Positions 28,607-37,611 of a stretch of 64,000 bases of DNA are shown here, piece by piece. The translations under genes and the position numbers were made by a program. The notes under the pieces were generated by a model. That model ran no database searches. It was given only the letters and a program-made list of their open reading frames with translations, and was not told the origin of the DNA. The DNA comes from an uncultured Paracoccaceae bacterium (GTDB lineage Bacteria; Pseudomonadota; Alphaproteobacteria; Rhodobacterales; Rhodobacteraceae), in contig CALIZF010000002.1 in assembly GCA_938028765.1 (NCBI GenBank), forward strand, positions 1-64,000. Direction: 5' to 3'. The stretch's first letter is position 1; every line of letters begins with the position of its first letter.

Positions 28607-29689
28607 ATGGCCAATGACCTCGAATTCGCGGGGGTCGTGAAGCGTTTCGGCGACTTCACGGCGGTGCGCGACCTGAACCTGACGATCCGCGCGGGCGAGT
28701 TCTTCTCGTTCCTCGGTCCCTCGGGCTGCGGGAAGACCACGATCCTGCGGATGGTGTCGGGCTTCATCGACCCGACCGAGGGCGACATCCGCCTCGGGGG
28801 CAAGAGCCTGAAGGGCGTGGGGCCGAACCGGCGTCCGACCGCCCTGATCTTTCAGAACCTCGCCCTGTTCCCGTTGATGACGGTGGCCGAGAACATCGCC
28901 TTCGGCCTTTCGGTCCGCGGCGTGCCGAGGGCCGACCAGGCGGCGGTGGTGCGCCGGATGCTCGACCTCATCGCGCTGCCGGGCCTTGCCGACCGGCGCA
29001 TCGACGAACTGTCCGGCGGCCAGAAACAGCGCGTCGCCATCGCCCGGGCGCTGGCGGTCGAGCCCCAGGTGCTGCTGCTGGACGAGCCGCTGTCGGCCCT
29101 CGACCTGAAGCTGCGCCAGCACATGCGCAGCGAGCTGCGGGCGATCCAGCGGCGCACCGGCGTGACCTTCATCTACATCACCCACGACCAGGGCGAGGCG
29201 CTGGCCATGTCCGACCGCGTCGCGGTGATGAGCCAGGGCAAGATGGAACAGGTCGGCCCTTCGGCCGCGATCTACGACCATCCGATGACCGCCTTCGTGG
29301 CCAGCTTCGTGGGCGAGAACAACGCGATCCGCGGCCGCGTGGTGGACCGCCGCGGCGACGAGGCGGCGGTCGATACCGCCTTCGGCCGCTTCACCGGGCG
29401 CAACCCCCATGGCCTGCATCCGGGGGCCGAGGCGCTGATCTTCGTGCGGCCCGAGAAGCTAAAGCTGAACCGCGACCTGCCGAACCGGCTGACCGCGAAG
29501 GTGACGGGCCGGGTGTTCGAGGGCACGTCGGTGGACCTGCATCTCGACCACCCCGGCGGCCGGCCGATCACGGTGCGGCTGCCGAACGACGATTCGCTGA
29601 TCGACGCGGCCGAGGGGCAGGCGCTGACCGCCGCCTTCGCCACCGATGCCGCCACCATTCTGCCGCCCGGGGAGCTTGCGCGTGACTGA
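28607..29689 (+). CDS. potA: Polyamine-type ABC transporter ATP-binding protein (PotA-like)
   Basis: A 360-aa ABC ATPase. Walker A GPSGCGKTT lies near residue 41, the Q-loop FQNLALFP near 84-91, the signature LSGGQKQR near 136-143, Walker B VLLLDEPLSALD near 157-168 and the H-loop THDQGEA near 190-196. The C-terminal 120 residues form a TOBE/MOP-type regulatory domain (VRPEKLKLN...VTGRVFEGTSVDLHLDH). It powers import with the two downstream permeases. The frame is open from 28460, but the family starts at MANDLEF. Its stop overlaps the next gene by 8 nt. Confidence 0.9.
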   Translation: MANDLEFAGVVKRFGDFTAVRDLNLTIRAGEFFSFLGPSGCGKTTILRMVSGFIDPTEGDIRLGGKSLKGVGPNRRPTALIFQNLALFPLMTVAENIAFGLSVRGVPRADQAAVVRRMLDLIALPGLADRRIDELSGGQKQRVAIARALAVEPQVLLLDEPLSALDLKLRQHMRSELRAIQRRTGVTFIYITHDQGEALAMSDRVAVMSQGKMEQVGPSAAIYDHPMTAFVASFVGENNAIRGRVVDRRGDEAAVDTAFGRFTGRNPHGLHPGAEALIFVRPEKLKLNRDLPNRLTAKVTGRVFEGTSVDLHLDHPGGRPITVRLPNDDSLIDAAEGQALTAAFATDAATILPPGELARD

Positions 29690-30584
29690 GGCGATCCGTC
29701 GCTTCGGCATCGGCGGCGTGGCGCTTGTCACGGGCGCGGTGCTAGCCTGGGCGCTGGTGCTGATCGTCGTGCCGCACCTGATGCTGATCGACTATGCGCT
29801 GCATGCCTCGCCCGGCGCGATCGCCCGCGGCGCGCCGGAAGGCTGGACGTTCCACAGTTTCCTGCCTCTCTTCGACCCCAACGACACGCTGCTGCGGTCC
29901 ACCCTCGCGCGCACGCTGGTCACCTCGGGCACGATCACGGTGCTGGCGCTGATCGTCTGCTATCCGATCGCCTACTATCTCGCAAAGGTCGCCACGCGCG
30001 GGTGGCTCAGCCTCCTGATGCTGGCGCTTCTCGTCCCGTTCTGGGTGAACGAGGTGCTGCGGGCCTACGCCTGGCGGTCGCTGCTGTCGCGCAACGGCTT
30101 CGTCAACGAGGCGGCGGGTGCCGTCGGCCTCGGCCCGTTCGAGTTCTTCAACTGGCAGATGCCTGTGCTCGACGCCAACACCGCGCTCTTCATCGGGCTG
30201 GTCTATGCTTATGTCCTGTTCATGGTGTTCCCGATCTTCAACGCCATCGAAAGCCTTGACCGCAACCAGATCGAGGCGGCTCGGGATCTGGGCGCCTCCT
30301 GGGCCACCATCCACTGGCGAATCGTGATCCCGCATGCCAAGCCCGGCATCGCCTCGGGCTGCATCGTGACGTTCATGCTGGTGGCGGGGTCGTTCATCGT
30401 TCCGGTGCTGCTCGGCGGGCGGTCGTCGTTCTGGTTCACGCAGGCCATCGAAAGCCAGTTCTCGGTCCTCAACTGGAACGGCGGGTCGGCCTATGCGCTG
30501 GTCCTCGAGCTGATCTGCCTTTTCTTCGTCATCCTGATGATGCGGGTGTTCCGGGTCACCCTGCGCGACATCACGAGGTCATGA
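29682..30584 (+). CDS. potB: Polyamine-type ABC transporter permease (PotB-like)
   Basis: A 300-aa inner-membrane permease with about six helices: the first at residues 11-33 (GGVALVTGAVLAWALVLIVVPHLML), others in TITVLALIVCYPIAYYLAKV, LLMLALLVPFWVNEVLRAYAW and the late ALVLELICLFFVILMMRVF. The EAA loop ESLDRNQIEAARDLGASWATIHWRIVIPHAKPGI near residues 190-225 couples to the ATPase. The GTG start at 29682 overlaps the end of potA and is preceded by GGGGAGC. The 3' end overlaps potC by 4 nt. Confidence 0.9.
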   Translation: MTEAIRRFGIGGVALVTGAVLAWALVLIVVPHLMLIDYALHASPGAIARGAPEGWTFHSFLPLFDPNDTLLRSTLARTLVTSGTITVLALIVCYPIAYYLAKVATRGWLSLLMLALLVPFWVNEVLRAYAWRSLLSRNGFVNEAAGAVGLGPFEFFNWQMPVLDANTALFIGLVYAYVLFMVFPIFNAIESLDRNQIEAARDLGASWATIHWRIVIPHAKPGIASGCIVTFMLVAGSFIVPVLLGGRSSFWFTQAIESQFSVLNWNGGSAYALVLELICLFFVILMMRVFRVTLRDITRS

Positions 30585-31444
30585 TGCCTGACCGGCTGCT
30601 GACCTGGGCGATCCGCGCCTACATGCTGGTGTTCTTCTTCTATCTGCTGTTCCCGCTTGCCTATCTGATGCTGCTGGCCTTCAACGACAGCCGCATCCCG
30701 ACGCACAAGAACTTTTCGTTCACCCTGCGCTGGTTCGGCGCGGCGTGGGAAAACCGGCGGATGTGGGAGGGGCTCGAGAACTCGCTGTGGATCGCGGGCC
30801 TTGTCCTGCTGGTGGCGATCCCGCTCGGGCTTGCGGGGGCGGTGTTCCTGACGCGGTTCAAGGCGCCGGGCAAGCCGATCGTCTATGCGATCCTGATCTC
30901 GCCGATCCTTGCCCCCGGCATCGTCCTTGGCATCTCGTCCTTCATCTTCTGGTCGCAGCAGATGGGGTTCCGCGCCGGCTGGTGGACCGCGGCGCTGGCG
31001 CAGTCGTCGTTCATCGCGGCCTACTGCATGCTGATCTTCATGGCGCGTCTGCAGCGGTTCGACCCTGCGCTGGAAGAGGCGGCGCTGGACCTCGGCGCGA
31101 CGCCGCGGCAGGTGTTCCTGCGCATCACCGTGCCCTACATGCGCCCCGCGCTGTTCTCGGCCGCCGCGCTGGCCTTCCTGCAGTCGTTCGAGAACTACAC
31201 GACCACCTACTTCTCGATCGGCGCGGAAAGCACCTTCACGATCTTCATCGCCAATTCCGTCCGCCAGGGGGTGACGCCCGCGGTCAATGCGGTGGCCTTC
31301 GTCATCGTGATGGCGACGATCCTCGCCGCCGCGGGATACGAGATCGCCCGGCGGCGCGCCGAACGCCGCCGCGACCTCGCCCGGCGCGCGGCGATGCGGG
31401 CCGAGATGCAGGAAGAGCTTGTGGGCAAGCCCGCCGCGGGCTGA
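30581..31444 (+). CDS. potC: Polyamine-type ABC transporter permease (PotC-like)
   Basis: A 287-aa permease and the second half of the membrane channel. It has an N-terminal helix (LVFFFYLLFPLAYLMLLAFND) and a LISPILAPGIVLGISSFIFW segment. Its EAA loop is RFDPALEEAALDLGATPRQVFLRITVPYMRPAL near residues 150-185. A charged C-terminal tail of about 35 residues follows the last helix. ATGATG at 30581-30586 offers two starts, and the first overlaps the potB stop (ATGA). The gene ends 4 nt from the convergent RTX pseudogene. Confidence 0.9.
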   Translation: MMPDRLLTWAIRAYMLVFFFYLLFPLAYLMLLAFNDSRIPTHKNFSFTLRWFGAAWENRRMWEGLENSLWIAGLVLLVAIPLGLAGAVFLTRFKAPGKPIVYAILISPILAPGIVLGISSFIFWSQQMGFRAGWWTAALAQSSFIAAYCMLIFMARLQRFDPALEEAALDLGATPRQVFLRITVPYMRPALFSAAALAFLQSFENYTTTYFSIGAESTFTIFIANSVRQGVTPAVNAVAFVIVMATILAAAGYEIARRRAERRRDLARRAAMRAEMQEELVGKPAAG

Positions 31445-31448
31445 GGCG

Positions 31449-32740
31449 TCACAGGATGAAATCGCCCGCGTCGAGCGCGGCGGGCCGGTTGTCGAGCCGG
31501 ACCGCGAAATCCGCCGTCCCGTCGCCGTCGATGTCCACGAGCACGAGCCTGTCGGCCCCCGCGTGGACGACCTGCCCGGCCACGCCGGTCAGCGCGCGCC
31601 CGGTATCGAAGGCAAGGCCGGGGGCGACGCCGGAAAGGTCCAGCCGGTCTTCGCCGGGGGTGAAGTCGGCGATGCGGTCGGCCATCCGCGCCGTCGCCCC
31701 GCTTTCGCCCTGCCAGAAGACAAAGACATCGGCGCCCGCGCCGCCCGCCTTCGCGTCGCGCCCCCCGCCGCCGGTCAGCGCATCGTTGCCCGCCCCGCCC
31801 TCGAGGCTGTCGCGCGCCCCGCGCCGCCGATCAGCCGGTCGTCGCCGTCTGCGCCGCGCAGGCTGTCGTTGCCGCCGAGGCCGCGCAGCACGTTGGCCCG
31901 AGCGTTGCCGTCGATCGCATGATCGCCGCTGTTGCGCGTGCCCTGCCGCGCCTTGCCGGCCAGCACCAGCGCCTCGACATGCGCGGGCAGGGCGACGTTG
32001 ACCGAAGCCTCCACCGTGTCGAAGCCGCTGCCTGCGCTTTCGATCACGATGTTGCCCTTCGCGCCGACGCGGTAGCGGTCGTCGCCCGTCCCTCCGACCA
32101 TCGTGTCGTCCCCCGGTCCGCCGTCGAGCGTGTCGTTCCCTGCGAGCCCTGACAGCCGGTCGTTGCCGCCGAACCCGGACATCTGGTTGACGAGCGCGTT
32201 ACCCAGGAGGTCGTCGGCCCCCGGCCCGCCCGGGATCGCCGCGCCTCTCGGATCGACGATCTTGTGCCAGATGTCCGAGCCGACGGTATCGCCCTGCGCC
32301 GCGACGACGATCCGGCCATCGGAAAGGACGGTGATGGTCGGGTTGAGGTCCACCGGGAAACCGTCCGCGCGCTCGGCGATCACGCGGGTCTCGGCCGCGC
32401 GCGGGGTGCCATCGGCGTTGACGAGCCGCAGCCGGACACCATGCTGGGCCCAAGCCACCGCATGACCGCCGTCGGGCAGCGCGGCGTTGGTGGGCTGGCC
32501 CTGGCCGCTCGGGACCAGATCGGCGTGGATGATCCCGCCGTCGCCGCGCGGCGTGCCGTCGGCGTCGAAGCTGCGCGTCCAGATGTCGCCGCCCGATCGA
32601 GTGCGGGGTTGCCGTTGCGTGTCATCCAGACCAGCGCATTGCCTCCGTCGGGCAGGGCGACGACCGTGGGATCGGACTGCTGACTTGCGGTGATGCTGTT
32701 GGCGCGGGCGAGCGGAGACCAGCGGTGATGGTCATGACGA
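31449..32740 (-). pseudogene. RTX/hemolysin-type calcium-binding protein, frameshifted
   Basis: One collinear protein is broken over three frames on the minus strand. The 5' part (about 32740-32600) has SDPTVVALPDGGNALVWM. The middle (about 32600-31815) has a DIWTRSFDADGTPRGD-type repeat, then nonapeptide repeats GPGADDLLG, GFGGNDRLSG, GLAGNDTLDGG and GLGGNDSLRGADGDDRLIGG. The 3' part (31685-31449) has RIADFTPGEDRLDLSG and LVDIDGDGTADFAV, typical of serralysin-like C-terminal secretion domains. The frame breaks at about 32595 and at a CGCGCG run (31811-31816), where two extra bases fit a dinucleotide expansion. Intact relatives are exported by type I secretion; no such transporter genes are next to it. 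No intact start is evident. Confidence 0.72.
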
Positions 32741-32890
32741 AAGCGCGGTCGAACTGCCGGGGCACCATCGCGGCAGGCGCGTGTCGGAGCAGTCAGCCTG
32801 CGCCCCGCCGCCCTCAGGGGCAGCCGCGGGCGGGCGCCGCGGCACGGCGGCCACGTGACGCCTGCCGCGCCCGCACGGCCATGACCTTGA
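32741..32890. other. Spacer between RTX relic and aminotransferase gene
   Basis: About 150 bases with no recognised gene. It is less constrained in codon pattern than its neighbours and may contain the lost N-terminus of the RTX relic. I see no hairpin with a T-run. Confidence 0.3.
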
Positions 32891-34213
32891 TCAAACTCCG
32901 GGGGCGCCCGACAGAATTCCGCGATGCGTTGCCACCACGTCGGCTGCCGCGGCCAGCGTCGCCGCCACCTCGGCGTCGCCGAAGGGCAGCGACAGCGCCA
33001 TCATGCCCCGCGGGGTGACGTGGAAGCCGCGCAGGATCAGCTCGAGCTGCCACAGCTTCAAAAGCCGCCGGTCCTGCGCCGCGAGCGCACGGGGATCGGT
33101 TACCGGCGGGGCCACGAAATGCACGTTGAGGATCGACCCCAACCCGGTCGCGCAGGCCGCGACACCCTCGGCGGCAAAGATCGCGTTCAGCCCCTCGCGC
33201 AGCCGGTCGCCGCGGGCGTTCATTGCCACGCAGGCCTCAGGCGTAAAGACCTGCGTGATGCCGGCAAGGCCGCCAGCCATGCTCAGCACGTTGTTGTTGA
33301 ACGTGCCGCCATGGCCGAAGGCGCCGGGGGCGGCGGGATCGAAACGGTCCATCAGGTCGGCCCGGCCGCCGAAGGCGCCGAAGGACGCCCCGCCGCCCAG
33401 ATACTTGCCGAGGGTCACGAGGTCCGGCCGCAGCCCCTGGAGCCCGTGCAGCCCGCCAGGGGCAAGGCGCGAGGTCATCACCTCGTCCAGCACCATCAGC
33501 GCCCCCGTGGCATCGCATCCCGACCGGATCGCGGCAAGGAAGTCGGGCGTCGCCGCGATGCAGCCGCCCCCGCCCAGCATGGGCTCGAGGATCACCGCCG
33601 CCAGCCGGTCGCCGAGGGACGCGATCGCCGCCGACACGCCCGGCGCGTCGTTGTAGTCGGCGAAATGCCAGTCGAACGGCGCGTTCAGCGGCGACCCGCC
33701 GTGCGCGAAGGTCAGGACGCCGCCGTGATATCCCTCGCGCATCACGAGGATCGCGTCGCGCCCGGTGACCGCGCGCGCGACCGACAGCGCCATCAGGTTC
33801 GCCTCGGTGCCCGAGTTGCAGAAGCGCACCCGCTCCACCGCCGGGAAGCGCGCGACGATGGCCTGCGCCAGCGGCGCCTCGTAGCGGTTGGGCGCGCCCA
33901 GCACCCACCCCGCCTCCAGCGCCCCGACCATGGCCGCGCGGATGAGAGGGTCCGAGTGGCCGTAGACGCCCGCGGTGTATTCGCTGACGAGATCGAGATA
34001 GGTGTGCCCGTCGAGGTCGGTCACCCGCGCCCCGGCGCCCCCCGCCATCGCCAGCGGAAAGGGGTCGTAGTAGAGAACCGCCCGCGTGTTCCCGCCCGGC
34101 AGCGCCGCCTTCGCCGCCGCGTGACGCGCGGCCGAGGCCGGGTTGGCGGCGGCATAGCGCGCCGCGGCGTCGGCCACCGCATCGTCCAGCGTGATGTTCG
34201 CCCGGTCCTGCAT
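32891..34213 (-). CDS. Class III aminotransferase (glutamate-1-semialdehyde aminomutase-like)
   Basis: A 440-aa PLP enzyme. Family blocks are RVRFCNSGTEANLMALSVARAVTGRDAILVMREGYHGG near residues 125-165, a VLDEVMTSRL segment with the PLP Asp near 240-250, and the Schiff-base Lys in LVTLGKYLGGG near 270-280. The set GGTFNNNVLSMAGGLA is also typical. It resembles hemL-type aminomutases, but the neighbourhood (an enolase-superfamily gene 17 nt upstream on the same strand) suggests a catabolic role, not tetrapyrrole synthesis. The start at 34213 begins MQDRANITLDDAV. The substrate is not known. Confidence 0.82.
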   Translation of the reverse strand: MQDRANITLDDAVADAAARYAAANPASAARHAAAKAALPGGNTRAVLYYDPFPLAMAGGAGARVTDLDGHTYLDLVSEYTAGVYGHSDPLIRAAMVGALEAGWVLGAPNRYEAPLAQAIVARFPAVERVRFCNSGTEANLMALSVARAVTGRDAILVMREGYHGGVLTFAHGGSPLNAPFDWHFADYNDAPGVSAAIASLGDRLAAVILEPMLGGGGCIAATPDFLAAIRSGCDATGALMVLDEVMTSRLAPGGLHGLQGLRPDLVTLGKYLGGGASFGAFGGRADLMDRFDPAAPGAFGHGGTFNNNVLSMAGGLAGITQVFTPEACVAMNARGDRLREGLNAIFAAEGVAACATGLGSILNVHFVAPPVTDPRALAAQDRRLLKLWQLELILRGFHVTPRGMMALSLPFGDAEVAATLAAAADVVATHRGILSGAPGV

Positions 34214-34230
34214 CGCCGGTCCCCTCGCCG

Positions 34231-35361
34231 TCAGACCCGCCCGAAAGCGGGACGGTCGCGCCCCGTCACCTGCCGCGCGGCCCCTTCGAGCCAGGCGGGG
34301 TTGACCTCGACCCCCCAGCCCGGCGCGTCCGTCACCGTCGCCTGCCCGTCGTCGATCCGGTAGGGATCGCCCCGGAACAGCCCTTCCTGCCAGGGGTAGT
34401 AATCCGGCCCCTCGATCGAGAATTCGAGGTATTTGCCCGCATTCGGGATCGCCCGCAGAAGGTGCATCGTGCACAGGGTGACAAGGCCGAGGTTGGCGGC
34501 ATGCGGCGTCACGGGCATCCGGGCGGCCGCGGCCAGCCGGCACACCGCCAGCGTGCGGGCAAGGCCGCCCATGTAAAGCACATCGGGCTGCACCACATCG
34601 ACTGCGCGCATGTCGATCATCCGCGCGAACAGGCCGATCTCGCAGTCCTGCTCGCCCCCTGCCACGTCGATGGACAGGGCGTCGGCCACCGCCTTGGTCT
34701 GCTCCATCTCCCAGTAGGGGCAGGGCTCTTCGAAATGGCCGATGCCGTAATCCTCGAGCATCCGCCCCACCGCGATGGCGCGCGCCGGCGAGAAGCCCGA
34801 ATTGCCGTCCACGAGCTTGTCGATCCCGTCGCCGAGTGCCTTCGAGACGACGGGGATCACCGCCTCGGTCCGGCCCGGCCATTCGTCCCCGTCGTGCCCG
34901 CATTCGGCCCCCACGCGCCACTTGAAGGCGGTGAAGCCGTGCCGGTCGCGCAGGCGCAGGAAGCGCGCGGCCTCGTCCTCGGGCGTGATGTCGCGCTTCA
35001 TCGAGCTGGCATAGGCCCGCACCCGGCCCGGCGTGCCGCCGATCAGCGCCGTCACCGGCACGCCTTTCGCCTTGCCGTGCAGGTCCCACAGCGCGGTATC
35101 GAGGCCCGCGATCGCGCGGGCGCGGTGGCTGCCGGGGAACTTGTGTTCCTTCTCTTCCACATGCAGCACGGTCGCGGCGATGTCGCCGAAGGCGTCGCGG
35201 CCGATGACATGCGGGGCCACCTGGCGGTGGAAGATCGTCGCGGTGATGTCGGCATGGTAGGTCGAGCACTGGCCCCAGCCCTCCTGCCCGTCGTCGGTGG
35301 TCAGGCGCACGAAACAGACAAACGGGGTGGCGAAGGTTTCGAGCGAGGAAATGCGGGCCAT
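34231..35361 (-). CDS. Mandelate racemase/muconate lactonizing enzyme family protein (enolase superfamily)
   Basis: A 376-aa enolase-superfamily member. The C-terminal barrel shows FTAFKWRVG near residues 145-153 (base Lys region), VDGNSGF near 188-194 (metal Asp), FEEPCPYWEME near 213-223 (metal Glu), GGEQ near 239-242 (metal Glu), VDVVQPDVLYMGG near 260-272 and VTPHAANLGL near 291-300 (catalytic His). These enzymes abstract an alpha proton from a carboxylate, for example in sugar-acid dehydration or racemisation. It precedes the aminotransferase on the minus strand with a 17-nt gap, so the two are one operon. The exact substrate cannot be told. Confidence 0.87.
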   Translation of the reverse strand: MARISSLETFATPFVCFVRLTTDDGQEGWGQCSTYHADITATIFHRQVAPHVIGRDAFGDIAATVLHVEEKEHKFPGSHRARAIAGLDTALWDLHGKAKGVPVTALIGGTPGRVRAYASSMKRDITPEDEAARFLRLRDRHGFTAFKWRVGAECGHDGDEWPGRTEAVIPVVSKALGDGIDKLVDGNSGFSPARAIAVGRMLEDYGIGHFEEPCPYWEMEQTKAVADALSIDVAGGEQDCEIGLFARMIDMRAVDVVQPDVLYMGGLARTLAVCRLAAAARMPVTPHAANLGLVTLCTMHLLRAIPNAGKYLEFSIEGPDYYPWQEGLFRGDPYRIDDGQATVTDAPGWGVEVNPAWLEGAARQVTGRDRPAFGRV

Positions 35362-35546
35362 GGGGCCTCCGGGCGGCTTAACCGGCAGCCTTGCGCGGAA
35401 CGGGCGGCGGCGCAAGTCCGGCGGCGACGCGACGTGGGCACCCCGGCGGCGCCGGATCGGGCGGGGCCGCGGCGGTGCCGGTCCGGGGCCGCAGGCCCGC
35501 TGCGGCCGCGCTTGCGCGTTCCGGGCGAAGCGGCTAGGCCGCGGGC

Positions 35547-36005
35547 ATGGCCGACCTCTTCGCCTTCACCGACGGCGCCTGTTCGGGCAACCCCGGTCCC
35601 GGCGGCTGGGGCGCGATCCTGATCGCGCGCGAGGGCGGGACGGTCCTGCGCGAGCGCGAGCTGAGCGGGGGCGAGCCGCGCACGACCAACAACAGGATGG
35701 AGCTGATGGCGGCCATCGCGGCGCTCGAGGCGCTGGACCGCCCCGCCGCGATCACCCTCGTCACCGACAGCGCCTATGTGAAGAACGGCGTCAGCCAGTG
35801 GATCCACGCCTGGAAGCGCAACGGCTGGCGCACCGCCGACGGCAAGCCGGTGAAGAACGCCGACCTCTGGCAGCGGCTCGATGCCGCGCAGGGCCGCCAC
35901 CGGGTGGACTGGCGCTGGATCAAGGGCCACGCGGGCCACGCCGAGAACGAACGCGCCGACGCGCTGGCCCGCGCCGGGATGGCGCCGTTCAAGGGGCGGT
36001 CGTGA
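35547..36005 (+). CDS. rnhA: Ribonuclease HI
   Basis: A 152-aa RNase HI. It degrades RNA in RNA-DNA hybrids. The catalytic residues are visible: Asp in [16 protein letters not shown] near residue 9, Glu in [17 protein letters not shown] near 49, Asp in [15 protein letters not shown] near 71 and a later Asp in [12 protein letters not shown] near 134-140, with the [12 protein letters not shown] His region before it. Length matches the family. The stop overlaps the GTG start of the next gene by 4 nt (36002-36005), so the two are translationally coupled. It is 185 nt from the divergent enolase-superfamily gene. Confidence 0.96.
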   Translation: MADLFAFTDGACSGNPGPGGWGAILIAREGGTVLRERELSGGEPRTTNNRMELMAAIAALEALDRPAAITLVTDSAYVKNGVSQWIHAWKRNGWRTADGKPVKNADLWQRLDAAQGRHRVDWRWIKGHAGHAENERADALARAGMAPFKGRS

Positions 36006-36637
36006 CGCTGCTGGCGCTGCTCGACCACGCCGCCGTCGTGGTCTTTGCGCTGACCGGCGCGCTGGTGGCCAGCCGGGCGCAGCTCGACATCGTGGGCTTC
36101 GTGTTCGTGGCCTGCCTGACCGCCGTGGGGGGCGGCACGCTGCGCGATGTGGTGCTGAACCGCGACGCGGTGTTCTGGGTCGCCGATCCGTCCTTCCTCG
36201 CCAGCGCCTCGGCCGCCGCGGTGGCGGTGTTCTTCACCGCGCACCTGCTGGAAAACCGTTACCGGACGCTCGCCTGGCTCGACGCCTGCGCGCTCGCCGT
36301 GGCGGTGCCGGCGGGCACAGGGGTGGCGCTGGCCATGGGGCAGCACCCGGCCGTCGTCCTCATCATGGGGGTCGCCACCGGCTGCTTCGGCGGGCTGATG
36401 CGCGATGTGGTCTGCAACGAGGTGCCGTTCGTCCTGAAGCAAGGCGAGCTCTACGTCACCGCCGCCTTCGCCGGGGCAGCGGCGGCGTTGGCGGCCGGTG
36501 CCGCCGGCCTGCCGGGCGCGGCCGCGCTGATCCTCTGCGGCGCGGTCACGTTCCTGTTGCGCGCGGGCAGCCTTGCCTTCGGCTGGCGGCTGCCGGTCTA
36601 CAAGAGCCAGCCGCCGCGCACCGTGCCCCGCCGCTGA
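36002..36637 (+). CDS. TRIC-type (UPF0126) membrane protein
   Basis: A 211-aa protein with about seven hydrophobic segments arranged as two similar halves. Each half carries the glycine-rich signature: [21 protein letters not shown] near residues 38-58 and [21 protein letters not shown] near 122-142. These are diagnostic of the UPF0126/TRIC cation channel family (YadS/YicG). The GTG start overlaps the rnhA TGA. It likely forms a trimeric K+ or other monovalent-cation channel in the inner membrane; this comes from studied relatives, not from anything seen here. Confidence 0.88.
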   Translation: MTLLALLDHAAVVVFALTGALVASRAQLDIVGFVFVACLTAVGGGTLRDVVLNRDAVFWVADPSFLASASAAAVAVFFTAHLLENRYRTLAWLDACALAVAVPAGTGVALAMGQHPAVVLIMGVATGCFGGLMRDVVCNEVPFVLKQGELYVTAAFAGAAAALAAGAAGLPGAAALILCGAVTFLLRAGSLAFGWRLPVYKSQPPRTVPRR

Positions 36638-36676
36638 CCCCTTCCGCCGCGCGCGCCGGCCGCGCTAGGGTGGGCC

Positions 36677-37183
36677 ATGGCGCGCCCCCGGTCGGTTCCC
36701 GACGCCCAGGTCTTCGACTGCGTCCTCGCGCTCTACCGCGCGGGGGGGCCGAAGGCCGTCACCTTTTCCGCCGTCGCGGCGGGGACGGGTCTTGCCGCCT
36801 CGTCGCTGGCGCAGCGGCACGGCACGGTCGAGGGGATGCTGCGCGACGCCCGCGCCGACCTGTGGCGCCGGGTCGAGTCCGAGACCGACCGCGCGCTGGC
36901 CGACGCGCCCTTGACCGCAAAGGGCGCCGCGGCGGTCCTGAAGGCGCTGGCGGCCGCGGCGGCGCCGGTGCTGGCCGACCCTGTGCCGGACCCGGCGCTG
37001 GCCGACCGCGCCGCCGCCTGGCGCGCGCGGGTCGAGGCCGAACTGGCGCTGCGCCTCGGCGGCGGGGCGAAGGGCCGCGAAGGCGCGGCGGTGCTGTTCG
37101 CGGCCCTTGCCGGCGCCGCCGCCTGGGCCGCCACGGGCGAGCGGGGCTTCCGCTGGCGCGAGGCGGTGCGGCGGCTGGGCTGA
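36677..37183 (+). CDS. TetR-like transcriptional regulator
   Basis: A 168-aa protein with an N-terminal helix-turn-helix of TetR form: MARPRSVPDAQVFDCVLALYRAGGPKAVTFSAVAAGTGLAASSLAQRHGTVEGML. The family Tyr/Phe in 'LY.HF' is replaced by LAQRHG. The rest is an Ala-rich helical ligand-binding region that is short for the family. It stands alone between the TRIC gene (39 nt upstream) and a minus-strand small gene, so no target gene can be named from context. Confidence 0.6.
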   Translation: MARPRSVPDAQVFDCVLALYRAGGPKAVTFSAVAAGTGLAASSLAQRHGTVEGMLRDARADLWRRVESETDRALADAPLTAKGAAAVLKALAAAAAPVLADPVPDPALADRAAAWRARVEAELALRLGGGAKGREGAAVLFAALAGAAAWAATGERGFRWREAVRRLG

Positions 37184-37265
37184 CGGGCAGAGGGCCTGTG
37201 CCGGACGGTGCAGCGCGCGGCGGCCGGCGGGCCGACGACTTCCGGGCGGGGCGGGTCGGCGGGGG

Positions 37266-37547
37266 TCAGCGCGGGTCGGCGCCGCGGGCGGCCTCGGGGT
37301 GCGTGGCCATGAAGGCGTGCAGCGTCGCGCAGAGCGCCCGCGCGCCCGGCGCGTCGCCCGACCGGATGGCGCTGCGGATGTCGTCGCAGATCATCTGCTG
37401 CACCCGTTGCGGGCCGTGGTGCAGATGCATCAGGTATTCCGCCAACCGGGCGGCCTCGGCGCCGCCCATCCCCTCGTGCAGCCCGATCGCGGCGATCTCG
37501 TCCCGCGTCAGGCAGGCCATGTCCATGATGTCGTCGGCCGTGATCAT
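37266..37547 (-). CDS. Small conserved hypothetical protein
   Basis: A 93-aa acidic/helical protein starting MITADDIMDMACLTRDEIAAIGLHEGM. A strong GGGGGGAGG sequence precedes the ATG. It has no signal peptide, membrane segment or known domain; Met-, Ala- and His-containing helices dominate (AEYLMHLHHGPQRVQQMICDDI). I recall similar small proteins in Rhodobacterales but cannot give a function. It lies 64 nt downstream of the alpha/beta hydrolase start-to-end unit on the same strand and faces the TetR-like gene. Confidence 0.6.
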   Translation of the reverse strand: MITADDIMDMACLTRDEIAAIGLHEGMGGAEAARLAEYLMHLHHGPQRVQQMICDDIRSAIRSGDAPGARALCATLHAFMATHPEAARGADPR

Positions 37548-37611
37548 CGCGCGCCTCCCCCCGAAGACGACGGCAGCATGACACGGCCGCGACGGCGCGC
37601 CTTGATGCGCG

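Noticed and set aside
27409-31444. Naming the substrate as spermidine or putrescine
   Set aside because: The family is clear, but the residues that separate putrescine, spermidine and other ligands cannot be judged here without alignment, so only polyamine-type is claimed.
32891-34213. Assigning the aminotransferase as hemL
   Set aside because: The sequence is of the same class, but it sits in an operon with an enolase-superfamily enzyme and no tetrapyrrole genes are nearby, so the name would overreach.
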